This document shows positions 23,043-31,938 of a stretch of 34,137 nucleotides of DNA, piece by piece; the stretch's first letter is position 1, and each line of letters starts with the position of its first letter. The stretch spans positions 1 through 34,137 of the forward strand of contig WJMT01000020.1 in the NCBI GenBank assembly GCA_014727835.1, written 5' to 3'. Under the pieces are notes generated by a model. It did no database searches. It was given only the letters and a program-made list of their open reading frames with translations, and was not told the origin of the DNA. Position numbers and translations under genes: made by a program. The DNA is from Candidatus Aminicenantota bacterium (lineage in GTDB: Bacteria > Acidobacteriota > Aminicenantia > Aminicenantales > Aminicenantaceae).

Positions 23043-25583
23043 ATGAAAAGAAAAATCCTTTGTTTGTTTTTTATTGTTTTGCTTGCAATGCCTTTATCCT
23101 CAACAGCGGCTTCATCGGAACACAAGACCATTCAGAAAGCCAACTATGAGCTGGCAGCCCGGTTTTCACCGGCTAAACTCAAAAAAATGGTATTCACCAC
23201 TTCAGTGGACCCTCACTGGCTGAAACACAGCGACCGGTTTTGGTACACTTTTGAAACCAGTGAAGGAAAAACATTCTACATCGCAGACCCAGAGAAAAAG
23301 AACAAAAAACCTCTTTTTGACAATGTGAAGATGGCAGCTATGCTCACCGAGATCACCAAAGACCCATATGATGCCAAACACCTTCCCATCAAAGAGATCC
23401 GGTTTGTTAAAAAAGATAAAGCCATCCAATTTGAAGTCAAAAGCTCCCAAGATGAAGAAGAAAAAGACAAAGACAAGGACAAGGAAATGGAAAAAGAGGA
23501 TATGGAACAAACAGATGAGGAACAGGACAAAAAGGAAAAACCCAAGAAAAAGACCTTTTATTTTGAATACGACCTATCAACCGGCAAACTGAACCTGCTC
23601 AAAGAATATGAAAAGCCGCCGGAAAAACCGGACTGGGCTAACATCTCCCCGGACGGGGAAAAGATCGTATTTGTCCGCCATCACAACCTCTTCTGGATGG
23701 ACAAGGACAACTATGAGAAAGTGGTCAAAGACGAAAAAGCCGAAGACATTGAAGAACACCAGCTCACAGAGGACGGAGAAGAAGACTACAGCTATGCCCA
23801 GAGAGAAAGGGGCGAGACCAATGTGGAAAAGGAAAAAAACAAAGACAAGCGCAAACCTGTGCGGATCGTGTGGTCCCGGGATTCCAAAAAGTTTGCCATG
23901 GTGCGGACAGACAACCGCCAAGTTAAGGACCTTTGGGTGATCAATTCCATTGCCAGGCCCAGACCCACACTGGAGACCTACAAATATCATATGCCCGGAG
24001 AAGAAGAAGCGCCCCAGTATGATTTGCTGATCTTTGATTTCCAGGACAGCCCAAAAACCCAGGTCAAAGATGACCGGTTTGAAGACCAATCAGTCTCCAT
24101 CCTCACAGCACCCTGGAAAGAAAAAAACAGGGACGACAGAATCAGGCCTGCCCTTTGGCTGGCAGAAACCTCTGACAAGCTGTACTTCACCCGGACCAGC
24201 CGCGACCTTCACAAAATCGACATCTGTGTGGCTGATGCCCGGACCGGTGATGTGCAGGTGCTGATCGAAGAAAGGCTCAACACCTATGTGGAGACCAGAC
24301 GCTTAGGCCTGGTCAACAACGGAGAAGAGCTCATCCATTGGTCTGAACGGACCGGCTGGGCTCATTTCTATCTTTATGACGGTGAGGGCAACTTGAAAAA
24401 CCAGATCACATCCGGCCCTTATCACTGTGATGGGATCCAGGGCATAGATGAAAAAAACAGAGTGCTCTACTTTACAGCCAATGCCAGAGAACAAGGAGAA
24501 GACCCGTACTACACTCATCTCTACCGGGTCAATTTTGACGGCACAGGACTGGAGCTTCTGAATCCCGGAAATTTCAACCACTACTCCCGGATGTGCGACT
24601 CCAACCGGTTCTTTGTGGACAATTATTCCCGTGTGGACACCACTCCTCAATCCGCAGTTTTTGACCAGAAGGGAAACAAACTCATGGACCTGGAAACCAC
24701 AGACCTGTCTCTTCTCATGGAAGCCGGCTATCAATATTGTGAGACCTTTGAGGTCAAAGCTGCAGACAGCATCACTGATCTTCATGGGGTGATGTACAAA
24801 CCGTTTGATTTTGACCAGACCAAAAAATACCCCATCATTGCCTATGTGTATCCAGGCCCCCAGACCGAATCTGTGCCCAAATCCTTTTCTGTGAGGAGAG
24901 GAAACATGAGCCTGGCTCAATTCGGGTTCATCGTGATCTGCGTGGGAAACCGGGGAGGGCATCCGGACCGTTCCAAATGGTACCACAACTACGGATACGG
25001 CAATCTCAGGGACTATGGACTGGCTGATAAAAAGTTTGCCATTGAACAGCTGGCCGCCCGCCATCCCTTTATTGACATGGACAAAGTGGGGATCTACGGG
25101 CATTCCGGAGGAGGTTTTATGTCCACAGCCGCCATGCTGGTCTACCCGGACTTTTTTAAAGTGGCGGTCTCTTCATCCGGCAACCATGAAAACAACATCT
25201 ACAACAGGTGGTGGAGTGAAAAACATCACGGAGTCAAGGAAGTGACCGATGAAGAAGGCGAAGTGACCTTTGAATATAATATTGACAAGAACTCAGAAAT
25301 CGCCGGGAACCTCAAAGGGCATTTGCTTCTGACCACCGGAGATATTGACAACAACGTGCATCATGCCAATACCTTCACCATGGCTCATGCCCTGATCAAA
25401 GCCAACAAGAGATTTGATTTCTTCATCTTCCCAGGCCAGCGGCATGGATACGGAGACATGAGCGATTACTGGTTCTGGCTCAGAGCTGATTATTTCTGCA
25501 AGCACCTGATCGGAGACTTCTCCCGGAATGTGGACCTGCTTTACATTCAGAAGGATGAGCCCCAAAACGAGGATAATAAATAG
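23043..25583 (+). CDS. Secreted S9 family peptidase, dipeptidyl-peptidase IV-like
   Basis: 846 residues with a signal peptide (KRKILCLFFIVLLAMPLSST). It should release N-terminal dipeptides from peptides in the periplasm or outside the cell. The beta-propeller region spans about 30-590. The alpha/beta-hydrolase domain carries the triad Ser688 (GHSGGG), Asp769 (DNNVHH) and His801 (GQRHGYGD); the Asp-His spacing of 32 equals that of human DPP IV. Residues 135-170 are a run of Lys, Glu and Asp absent from classical enzymes, inserted in the propeller. Bacterial DPP IV proteins are usually 700-750 residues, so the insert partly explains the extra length. It is convergent with the sodium:solute symporter, which could take up products (inference). 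Confidence 0.93.
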   Translation: MKRKILCLFFIVLLAMPLSSTAASSEHKTIQKANYELAARFSPAKLKKMVFTTSVDPHWLKHSDRFWYTFETSEGKTFYIADPEKKNKKPLFDNVKMAAMLTEITKDPYDAKHLPIKEIRFVKKDKAIQFEVKSSQDEEEKDKDKDKEMEKEDMEQTDEEQDKKEKPKKKTFYFEYDLSTGKLNLLKEYEKPPEKPDWANISPDGEKIVFVRHHNLFWMDKDNYEKVVKDEKAEDIEEHQLTEDGEEDYSYAQRERGETNVEKEKNKDKRKPVRIVWSRDSKKFAMVRTDNRQVKDLWVINSIARPRPTLETYKYHMPGEEEAPQYDLLIFDFQDSPKTQVKDDRFEDQSVSILTAPWKEKNRDDRIRPALWLAETSDKLYFTRTSRDLHKIDICVADARTGDVQVLIEERLNTYVETRRLGLVNNGEELIHWSERTGWAHFYLYDGEGNLKNQITSGPYHCDGIQGIDEKNRVLYFTANAREQGEDPYYTHLYRVNFDGTGLELLNPGNFNHYSRMCDSNRFFVDNYSRVDTTPQSAVFDQKGNKLMDLETTDLSLLMEAGYQYCETFEVKAADSITDLHGVMYKPFDFDQTKKYPIIAYVYPGPQTESVPKSFSVRRGNMSLAQFGFIVICVGNRGGHPDRSKWYHNYGYGNLRDYGLADKKFAIEQLAARHPFIDMDKVGIYGHSGGGFMSTAAMLVYPDFFKVAVSSSGNHENNIYNRWWSEKHHGVKEVTDEEGEVTFEYNIDKNSEIAGNLKGHLLLTTGDIDNNVHHANTFTMAHALIKANKRFDFFIFPGQRHGYGDMSDYWFWLRADYFCKHLIGDFSRNVDLLYIQKDEPQNEDNK

Positions 25584-25604
25584 AAAATCTGAGAGTAAGA
25601 TTTT
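25584..25604. terminator. Candidate bidirectional terminator between S9 peptidase and symporter
   Basis: AAAATCT-GAGAGTA-AGATTTT: a 7-bp stem with flanking A and T runs, starting directly after the peptidase stop and 50 nt from the convergent symporter stop. AT-rich, so only moderately stable. Confidence 0.45.
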
Positions 25605-25653
25605 CATTTAAAGGAAATTGATAAAAATTATCTTGGTAATAATTATGTATAAG

Positions 25654-27447
25654 CTACTTCTGCATTTTGAGTCTCTTCCACATTTTCATGAGGAACAAAC
25701 CAGAGGCTGCAGCCGCCACACTCAACACTAGAGCAAGCCCTGTTTTTCCATAGACATAGTAGCCGACAGCAAATAAAGCACTGTACACTCCAAAACACCC
25801 CAGGACCATGCACAGGAGACCCTCAGGAACATCCCAGCTCTCTCCTTTGGGCTCCACAGGTTCCCCATCCTGCTGCGCATCTCTCACCACTTGCCTCCAG
25901 CCCGGTCCACCTGGTTTGACCAGCCGGTAAAACGAACGGAGGGTTTTTTTATCTGAAGGCGATGTGAGAAGAGTGATACTGATCCAGCTCACAGTAGTGA
26001 TGCCCACTCCGATCAGAAGCTGGAAATGGGAAGATATGGGGGACCATCCGGTGTGGGGATGGATGGCCTGCAGATAAACCGCTACCACAAAAGAGACCAC
26101 CATAGCGGTCAGCTCACTGAAGGGATTGATCCGCCACCAAAACCAGCGCAGGATGAACAAAAGCCCTGTACCGGCGCCCACCTGCAGCAAGATTTGGAAG
26201 GCCTGCAGAGCATTGCTCAAAAGCAGAGCCAAAAGCCCTGTCAGAATCATCAATCCCACAGTGGAGATTCTGCCCGCAAACACCTGTTTTTTTTGATCAG
26301 CCTCAGGATTGATGAAGCGTTTGTAGAAATCATTAACCACATAAGAAGATCCCCAGTTGAGGTGGGTGGAGATAGTGGACATAAACGCAGCGATCAGAGA
26401 GGCCACCACTAATCCCAAAAGCCCGGTGGGAAGAAAAGTCAGCATGGCCGGATAAGCCATATCATGTCTGATCACATTGGACGCCACATGGGGAAAAGCG
26501 GCCCGCAGAGACTCCAAATCAGGGAACACCGCCAGAGAACACAGCGCCACAATGATCCAGGGCCAGGGTCTGAGGGCATAGTGTGTGACATTGAAAAGCA
26601 GGGTGGCCCCCACTGCGTGGCGTTCGGATTTGGCAGACAGCATGCGCTGCACAATGTATCCCCCGCCTCCGGGTTCCGCACCCGGATACCAGACGCTCCA
26701 CCACTGAACAGCCAAAGGAAGAACAAACAAAGGTATGAGAGCCTCCCCCCTGCTGAAATCAGGAACCAGGCTCAACTTGGACACGATATTCGAATCCGTG
26801 AGAAGGGAATGGAGACCTCCCACCTGAGGAAGACGGACCGCCACCACAGCGGCACCAATGGCTCCGCCCATAGCAATGGCAAACTGGAAGAAATCCGTGA
26901 TGAGCACTCCCCTCAATCCGCCCAATGCACTGTACAACACGGTCACCACAGAAGCAATGAGCAGGGTCTGAACCGGAGTGAGTTTGAGCATCACTCCTCC
27001 GATTTTGATGATGGCCAAAGACACACTGGCCATGATCAGCACATTGAAAAAAACACCCAGGTATAGAGCCCGGAATCCCCGGAGAAAAGCAGCGGCTTTC
27101 CCGCTGTACCGCAGCTCATAAAACTCCAGATCAGTCAGGACCTTGGAACGCCTCCACAGTTTGGCATATACAAAAACGGTCAGCATACCGGTCAGAAGAA
27201 ACGCCCACCAGACCCAATTTCCTGAAACTCCGTTCTGCCGAACAATATCTGTGACCAGATTGGGCGTATCGCTGGAAAAGGTGGTGGCCACCATGGACAC
27301 ACCCAAAAGCCACCACGGCATGTTTCTTCCGGAAAGAAAAAATTCTGTAGAGCTTTTCCCTGCTCTCTTGGAAACAGCCAGGCCGATCAAAAGGGAGAGG
27401 ACAAAGAACCCGATGATAAAGGCCCAATCAACGGTCTGCAGCGCCAA
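25654..27447 (-). CDS. Sodium:solute symporter (SSF family)
   Basis: 597 residues with about fifteen hydrophobic segments. The N-terminus includes FFLSGRNMPWWLLGVSMVATTFSSDTP, the SSF signature with the Thr/Ser-rich sodium-site region, and SALGGLRGVLITDFFQFAIAMGG in the middle. It probably couples Na+ influx to uptake of a sugar, amino acid or similar solute; the substrate is not evident. The start is TTG 27447, supported by AAAGGAG 9 nt upstream. A hydrophilic segment (DAQQDGEPVEPKGESWDVPE) precedes the last two helices. Confidence 0.93.
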   Translation of the reverse strand: MALQTVDWAFIIGFFVLSLLIGLAVSKRAGKSSTEFFLSGRNMPWWLLGVSMVATTFSSDTPNLVTDIVRQNGVSGNWVWWAFLLTGMLTVFVYAKLWRRSKVLTDLEFYELRYSGKAAAFLRGFRALYLGVFFNVLIMASVSLAIIKIGGVMLKLTPVQTLLIASVVTVLYSALGGLRGVLITDFFQFAIAMGGAIGAAVVAVRLPQVGGLHSLLTDSNIVSKLSLVPDFSRGEALIPLFVLPLAVQWWSVWYPGAEPGGGGYIVQRMLSAKSERHAVGATLLFNVTHYALRPWPWIIVALCSLAVFPDLESLRAAFPHVASNVIRHDMAYPAMLTFLPTGLLGLVVASLIAAFMSTISTHLNWGSSYVVNDFYKRFINPEADQKKQVFAGRISTVGLMILTGLLALLLSNALQAFQILLQVGAGTGLLFILRWFWWRINPFSELTAMVVSFVVAVYLQAIHPHTGWSPISSHFQLLIGVGITTVSWISITLLTSPSDKKTLRSFYRLVKPGGPGWRQVVRDAQQDGEPVEPKGESWDVPEGLLCMVLGCFGVYSALFAVGYYVYGKTGLALVLSVAAAASGLFLMKMWKRLKMQK

Positions 27448-27782
27448 ATCACATCTCCTTTAGGTTTTCTGTCTTCGATTTTTTGTTAATAAGAAGAAAA
27501 TATACTGCATAAGATGTGAAGAGTAAAGATAAAATGGCTTCGTCATTGTATGACTCGCCAGGACACTTTGCCCAAGCCCTCCTCTCAAGCTTCATGATAT
27601 TCGGGTGTGGCTGAAGCGACATTGAAGATTTAGCCTTCTGATGAGTTTTTTTAGGGAATCCGGCAACGCCGGACGACGAGTATGTCTGACCCAGAACGGG
27701 GGGAGTTACACAGGAGCCGAAAAAAAGGAAGAAGAACGGCGTTAAAAATCTGAACCGAGCACAAGCCACACCTGAATATCAA
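27448..27782 (-). other. 335-bp intergenic region with a doubtful ORF and small hairpin
   Basis: A 106-codon minus-strand frame (27449-27769) spans this gap and ends inside the symporter's ribosome site. Its residue composition (MACARFRFLTPFFFLFFGSC ..., low complexity and mixed) is not protein-like. A perfect hairpin TCCGGC-AAC-GCCGGA lies at 27659-27673. I favour a non-coding region, perhaps a dispersed repeat, over a gene. The symporter promoter should be in the 27460-27540 part, but I see no convincing match. Confidence 0.5.
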
Positions 27783-29861
27783 TCAATTCTTTTTCTCGAT
27801 CTCTTTGATCAGGTTCTGCACATTCTCCTGCTTGGGGTTGAGCTTTAAAGAGGCATTCAAAACTTCCATCGCTTTTTTGTTCTGGTCGGTTTTGTGATAG
27901 CAAAAGCCCAGTGAGTTGAGCAGTCCTGTATCGCTGTCGTATATTTTATTGCCTTCCAGAAAATTTTTGATGGCGTCTTTGTATCTCTCCAATCCCATCA
28001 AAGCTTTTCCCTTGAGCAGATAATACTGAAAGGTCAGGTTTTCAATATCTTTGAACTTTTCTGCCATGTCCAAGGCCTGGTTATAACTCTCATTTTCTAC
28101 CAAAAAACTGGTGTAGTCCAGCACACCTCTTTGAAAATCCGGATTCATCTGATAAGCCTGTTTGTAGTAGGACTCTGCTTTGTCCATATTCCCTAGATTT
28201 CGATTCTGCGAGGCCAGCATATAGAAGTAAATAAAACTGTTGGATAAAGGAAATCCCTTAGAAAAAGAGATGGGATGCCCCACTGAATGATTGGGAGAGA
28301 TCACAAACTCAACAGACTGTGTATCCATGACCTTCTGTGTGCCGTCCAAAAGCTTGACCTCTGCTCTGTAATAATCCGGTGTCAGTTCTTGGGCAGAAAC
28401 AGAGTGACTGAAACTGATCACATTCTGGAACGGAGAACCCTGGAGAAGAATGGAAAAAGACTTGCTGGCAGGATTTTTCTCTTTTAATCCCTGAACTGCC
28501 AGCTCCATTTTTCCGTTTTCCCAAAGAGACCGGTCGATGTTGGAGACCACAAACAAAAATGCGATCTCATCTGAGGCAGAGAAGGTCTTGGAGGGGTCTA
28601 AAACCAGCTTCTCATTCAATACTTTATAGGGGATGTGAAGGTCTCTCTCATACTCCCGGAAACTGTATCCCACAAAAGGGCCCAGGATCTCCGGAGAACC
28701 AGAGCTTTCCTTGACCTCAACGCTCTTCTCCAGAATGGTGAACTCCTTTCCCACAGAATTTTTCAAAAGGGCGGTGAGCTCATACCTTCCTTCGGTCAAA
28801 GGAAAAGAATCCTCTACAGAGACTCCACTGGCTCTCACTTTTTCCAGGTCTTCCGGCGGGAAATAATAAGGATAATTTTTGGTATATTGAAAAACGATCT
28901 CCTCTCCTTTGCGGAGGCTCACATTCAGTTCAAAATTGCAAAAATACTGGTCATTGGGTTCATAATAATCCACGGAAAGATTCTGAGGGACGATGGAAAA
29001 ATGAACAAAATTCAGATTCACCTGAGGATCTCTGATGATGGAAACATCAGAGACATTTTCAATATAATTGGTCATGTAATCAGTGCTCACCAATCCCTTG
29101 TAATCCATAAAATTAGTGGCATAAGTGGGATTGATATCTTTCTTAGGAGATTCAAAGATCTCAGCCATAATGATGTTGTTTTCCGGGCTGGGCTGAAAAT
29201 TAAAAGGAATATCGCCCGGGACCACAGACAGCGCAACCAAAGACAATGTGGGCGCCAGTTGTTTGATTTTTTCATAAGCGGCCCGATAATCTGTGAAATC
29301 CATTTCTCTTCCTTTTATCAGAAGACTGGTGGGGCCGTCAGCCACCGGGTCATAAAGCCGATACTCTCCAAATCCTCCTCTTTTGAAAAAAACCACTGCA
29401 AAATGAGGGGGAAGTCCCCTTCCCTCACCTCCGTAGTAATACCAGACCTCGACCGGATAAAGCTCTTTCATGCCTTCAAAGTATTCTTTACTGGCCGGTT
29501 CTCCCAGAATGATATAGATGCGTCCTCGGTCCGTCCGCCATCCTTCTCTGGAAGTGCCCCGGCCCAAAAACTCATTGGCATATTCAAATCGTTTGATGTG
29601 CTCTTCTCTGTATTCATTCCTCTTGGTTCCGGGTGTGGGATCTCTCTGCTTCCAGAATGATTCAATGAAAATATCTCTTTCCCTGCTGGTGGTGAGCTGC
29701 AGGAACACATCCCTTTCCTCATCCAGCATGATGTACTGAGTCAGATCTAAAAATTCCCTGTATTGGGCAGGCAGATCCTCTCTCTTAATTTTGCCGACTG
29801 ATCCCATCAAAGGACAAAACAAAAGAACACTTACCAGAAATGCCAATATCTTTTTCTTCAT
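27783..29861 (-). CDS. GWxTD-domain protein with C-terminal TPR repeats
   Basis: 692 residues with a signal peptide (KKKILAFLVSVLLFCPLMGS). The GWxTD region has FWKQRDPTPGT (70-79) and GWRTDRGRIYIILGEP (107-122), the motifs that define the family; residues about 200-540 are beta-rich. From about 545 to 690 there are TPR units (NLGNMDKAESYYKQAYQMNP, KGKALMGLERYKDAIKNFLE, GFCYHKTDQNKKAMEVLNAS). The family's function is unknown; the signal peptide and partners suggest periplasmic or outer-membrane work. It is the last gene of a run with the GWxTD lipoprotein (86 nt upstream) and the TPR protein. AAAGGTG precedes ATG. Confidence 0.9.
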   Translation of the reverse strand: MKKKILAFLVSVLLFCPLMGSVGKIKREDLPAQYREFLDLTQYIMLDEERDVFLQLTTSRERDIFIESFWKQRDPTPGTKRNEYREEHIKRFEYANEFLGRGTSREGWRTDRGRIYIILGEPASKEYFEGMKELYPVEVWYYYGGEGRGLPPHFAVVFFKRGGFGEYRLYDPVADGPTSLLIKGREMDFTDYRAAYEKIKQLAPTLSLVALSVVPGDIPFNFQPSPENNIIMAEIFESPKKDINPTYATNFMDYKGLVSTDYMTNYIENVSDVSIIRDPQVNLNFVHFSIVPQNLSVDYYEPNDQYFCNFELNVSLRKGEEIVFQYTKNYPYYFPPEDLEKVRASGVSVEDSFPLTEGRYELTALLKNSVGKEFTILEKSVEVKESSGSPEILGPFVGYSFREYERDLHIPYKVLNEKLVLDPSKTFSASDEIAFLFVVSNIDRSLWENGKMELAVQGLKEKNPASKSFSILLQGSPFQNVISFSHSVSAQELTPDYYRAEVKLLDGTQKVMDTQSVEFVISPNHSVGHPISFSKGFPLSNSFIYFYMLASQNRNLGNMDKAESYYKQAYQMNPDFQRGVLDYTSFLVENESYNQALDMAEKFKDIENLTFQYYLLKGKALMGLERYKDAIKNFLEGNKIYDSDTGLLNSLGFCYHKTDQNKKAMEVLNASLKLNPKQENVQNLIKEIEKKN

Positions 29862-29948
29862 TTTAACACCTTTTTTTCAGGCCTTGGATCAAGGCCTTTG
29901 ATTATCAAATTCCTTTAGTCTGACCTATTCATAAAAAAATGGCGACGT

Positions 29949-30854
29949 TTATATTCTAATTTTAAAGATCTTTCGAGTTCGTCCGATATCCGGCTTTCCT
30001 ATAATCAGGATATCAAAAAAATACTTCCCTGGTTTCAAATCAAAAGAGAAAGTGAATGAGATCTCCTCTTGATCCACCAATTCTCTTTCTGTGGACTCAA
30101 AATGTCTGTTTTCAATGAATGTTTTTTTCTCCGCACCCTTTTGATCCGCATACACATAGAACTGGAATTCAAAATCAGCCATCAACATCCCGTCCTCTTC
30201 CACAAAAGAAATCCCTTTGACCGGAAAGGAAACAGTCAGCTCTTTGGCGCTCCGCTTGAAATTGGCCTTGAAATCAATGTACTGGGTCCCGATTTCATTG
30301 CTGTAGGAGATTCCAAACTTGGCCAATTCCATCGCCTGGGAAAGACTTCCGTAGATGCCGGAATAGGGATTCAGAGTGTAGGTGTTATCCCCTCTTTTAT
30401 CGATAAACTGCACGGCAAAGTTGAATCTGTAGTAGACCCACAGCAGGTAGCCTTTGACTTCCGGATAATTGAGCATGGGCTCCTGTTCGATCCGGTCCGG
30501 AAACCCGAAATAAATATAGATCCGGCCCCGGTCAGTCTTCCAGCCGGGAATGCCTTCTTTAAACCGGTCGTTGGCATAATCGATCCGTTCATAGAATTCC
30601 TGTTTGAACTCATTGGGGTCTGTCTGAGGAGTGGGATCTCTCTTCTTCCAAAAATCCTGGATAAACTCCTGCCTGGACTCTTTATCAGGGAGATGATGAA
30701 AGATCTGTTTCTCCTCTCCGGACATGATCAAACGGGCTTCTTCATAAAAATCCTCACTCTCCGGATCAAAATTCACTCTATTCGAATACGAACAGCTGAA
30801 CAGAAAAACCATCAGAAGAAGGAAAATCACTCTTAGTGTTCCTGTTTTTGTCAT
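29949..30854 (-). CDS. GWxTD-domain lipoprotein
   Basis: 301 residues. The N-terminus ends in a lipobox-like L-F-S-C with Cys21, so the mature protein is probably lipid-anchored. FWKKRDPTPQT (69-79) and GWKTDRGRIYIYFGFPD (104-120) are the GWxTD motifs; a beta-rich C-terminal part ends KIFKIRI. It shares the N-terminal two thirds of the layout of the 692-residue neighbour but lacks TPRs, so the two look like ancient tandem duplicates. It starts 14 nt after the TPR gene with GAGGAA upstream, indicating one transcript. Function unknown. Confidence 0.9.
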   Translation of the reverse strand: MTKTGTLRVIFLLLMVFLFSCSYSNRVNFDPESEDFYEEARLIMSGEEKQIFHHLPDKESRQEFIQDFWKKRDPTPQTDPNEFKQEFYERIDYANDRFKEGIPGWKTDRGRIYIYFGFPDRIEQEPMLNYPEVKGYLLWVYYRFNFAVQFIDKRGDNTYTLNPYSGIYGSLSQAMELAKFGISYSNEIGTQYIDFKANFKRSAKELTVSFPVKGISFVEEDGMLMADFEFQFYVYADQKGAEKKTFIENRHFESTERELVDQEEISFTFSFDLKPGKYFFDILIIGKPDIGRTRKIFKIRI

Positions 30855-30868
30855 GTTTTCCTCTAATA

Positions 30869-31801
30869 TTATCTTCTCAGATAATCCAAAAATCCTTGTA
30901 CCTGATTTGCTCTCTCAGAATCAGGGTCGATCTTCAAATATTCCTCAAACTGCACAATGGCCTGTTCGTTTTTTCCCAGGGTGAGATAAGTCAATCCCAG
31001 CTGGTACAGCCCATCCAGAAAATCATCTTTCACCTCAATGGAACGCTGATAATATTTGAGAGCTTCCTCATAGTTGGCCATGTTGTATAGCCGGGTTCCT
31101 ATATTGTAAAGCACTACCGGATCATCGATTTCCTCAAATTCAATCTTCCGGTACCATTCCAGGGCTTGTTCGTCATCCCCTTTGTTTTCATAGGCTTTTC
31201 CCACCAGCAGTTGGGCATCTGAAAGAATGTTGGTATCTGCATCCTCAGGAGCATCCTCCATGATTTTTTTATAATATTCAATGGCTTTGTCATACTGTTC
31301 CATCTGAAAATAACAGTTTCCGATATTCTGGTTGATGATGTAGAGTTCGGGATTTTCTTCCAGCAGCTTTTGGTAGGATTGGACCGCTTGTTCGTATTTA
31401 CCGGCATCAAAGAGTTCATTCCCGGCAGACAGTTTTTCCTGAATCTCATCAGTAAGCACAATGCCTTCCACTTTTTCCATTGTGATTTCCACATCCGGAT
31501 TCTTTCCAAAAGAAGACACATCAATGGATATCCCGTGAGGCATGTAACCGATTTTCTCAAAGTCGATATTCCATCCTCCACCCCGGATCCCCATAGCCAC
31601 CCATTTTCCGTTTTTATTGGTTTTCAATTCAAATCCGTCTTCAGCGCGGATCGAATACAGTTTGACGGTCACTCCTTCTATGGGATTTCCGCTCTGGTCA
31701 TACACAAATCCCACCACCCGGGCTCTTCCTCTGTAGGCCTGGGGGAATACCATCGCGGTCAACAAAAGTATAGAAAAGATACCCAATAGCGCTTTTTTCA
31801 T
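30869..31801 (-). CDS. Exported carboxypeptidase-regulatory domain + TPR protein
   Basis: 310 residues from ATG 31801, preceded by GGAGG at 7 nt; the in-frame ATG at 31819 lacks a site. Signal peptide KKALLGIFSILLLTAMVFPQ. Then a carboxypeptidase-regulatory-like beta domain (about 25-105 : RARVVGFVYDQSGNPIEGVT) and about five TPR units (LFDAGKYEQAVQSYQKLLEE, NCYFQMEQYDKAIEYYKKIM, KAYENKGDDEQALEWYRKIE, RLYNMANYEEALKYYQRSIE, GLTYLTLGKNEQAIVQFEEY) to the end. TPRs would hold partner proteins; the leading domain resembles those of TonB-dependent receptors. First gene of the GWxTD operon, behind a strong terminator that separates it from the receptor gene. Confidence 0.9.
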   Translation of the reverse strand: MKKALLGIFSILLLTAMVFPQAYRGRARVVGFVYDQSGNPIEGVTVKLYSIRAEDGFELKTNKNGKWVAMGIRGGGWNIDFEKIGYMPHGISIDVSSFGKNPDVEITMEKVEGIVLTDEIQEKLSAGNELFDAGKYEQAVQSYQKLLEENPELYIINQNIGNCYFQMEQYDKAIEYYKKIMEDAPEDADTNILSDAQLLVGKAYENKGDDEQALEWYRKIEFEEIDDPVVLYNIGTRLYNMANYEEALKYYQRSIEVKDDFLDGLYQLGLTYLTLGKNEQAIVQFEEYLKIDPDSERANQVQGFLDYLRR

Positions 31802-31869
31802 CCGATACCTCCAATTCATATCATTGTGGTTGTCTCTTTCAGCAATTCCATTCTACCATTAAAACGCAT

Positions 31870-31905
31870 AAAAAAAAAGCCCCTTTCACCGGGGTGAAAG
31901 GGGCT
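31870..31905 (-). terminator. Rho-independent terminator of the TonB-dependent receptor gene
   Basis: AGCCCCTTTCACC and GGTGAAAGGGGCT (31878-31905) form a perfect 13-bp stem with a tiny loop. On the minus strand it is followed by nine T residues. It lies 34 nt after the receptor's stop. A TTTT also follows on the plus strand. Confidence 0.93.
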
Positions 31906-31938
31906 TTTCTAGCTTGAGTTATACTATCTCAGCATGAA

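Noticed and set aside
27449-27769. 106-codon minus-strand frame as a gene
   Set aside because: Composition is not protein-like, there is no ribosome site, and it runs into the symporter's ribosome site; kept only as an intergenic note.
28635-29660. 341-codon plus-strand frame
   Set aside because: Antisense shadow of the GWxTD-TPR gene; no start signals or family resemblance.
29878-29915. Hairpin AGGCCTT-GGATC-AAGGCCT between the two GWxTD genes as a terminator
   Set aside because: On the transcribed minus strand the stem is followed by A residues, not T, so it is not a Rho-independent terminator; the two genes are probably still co-transcribed.
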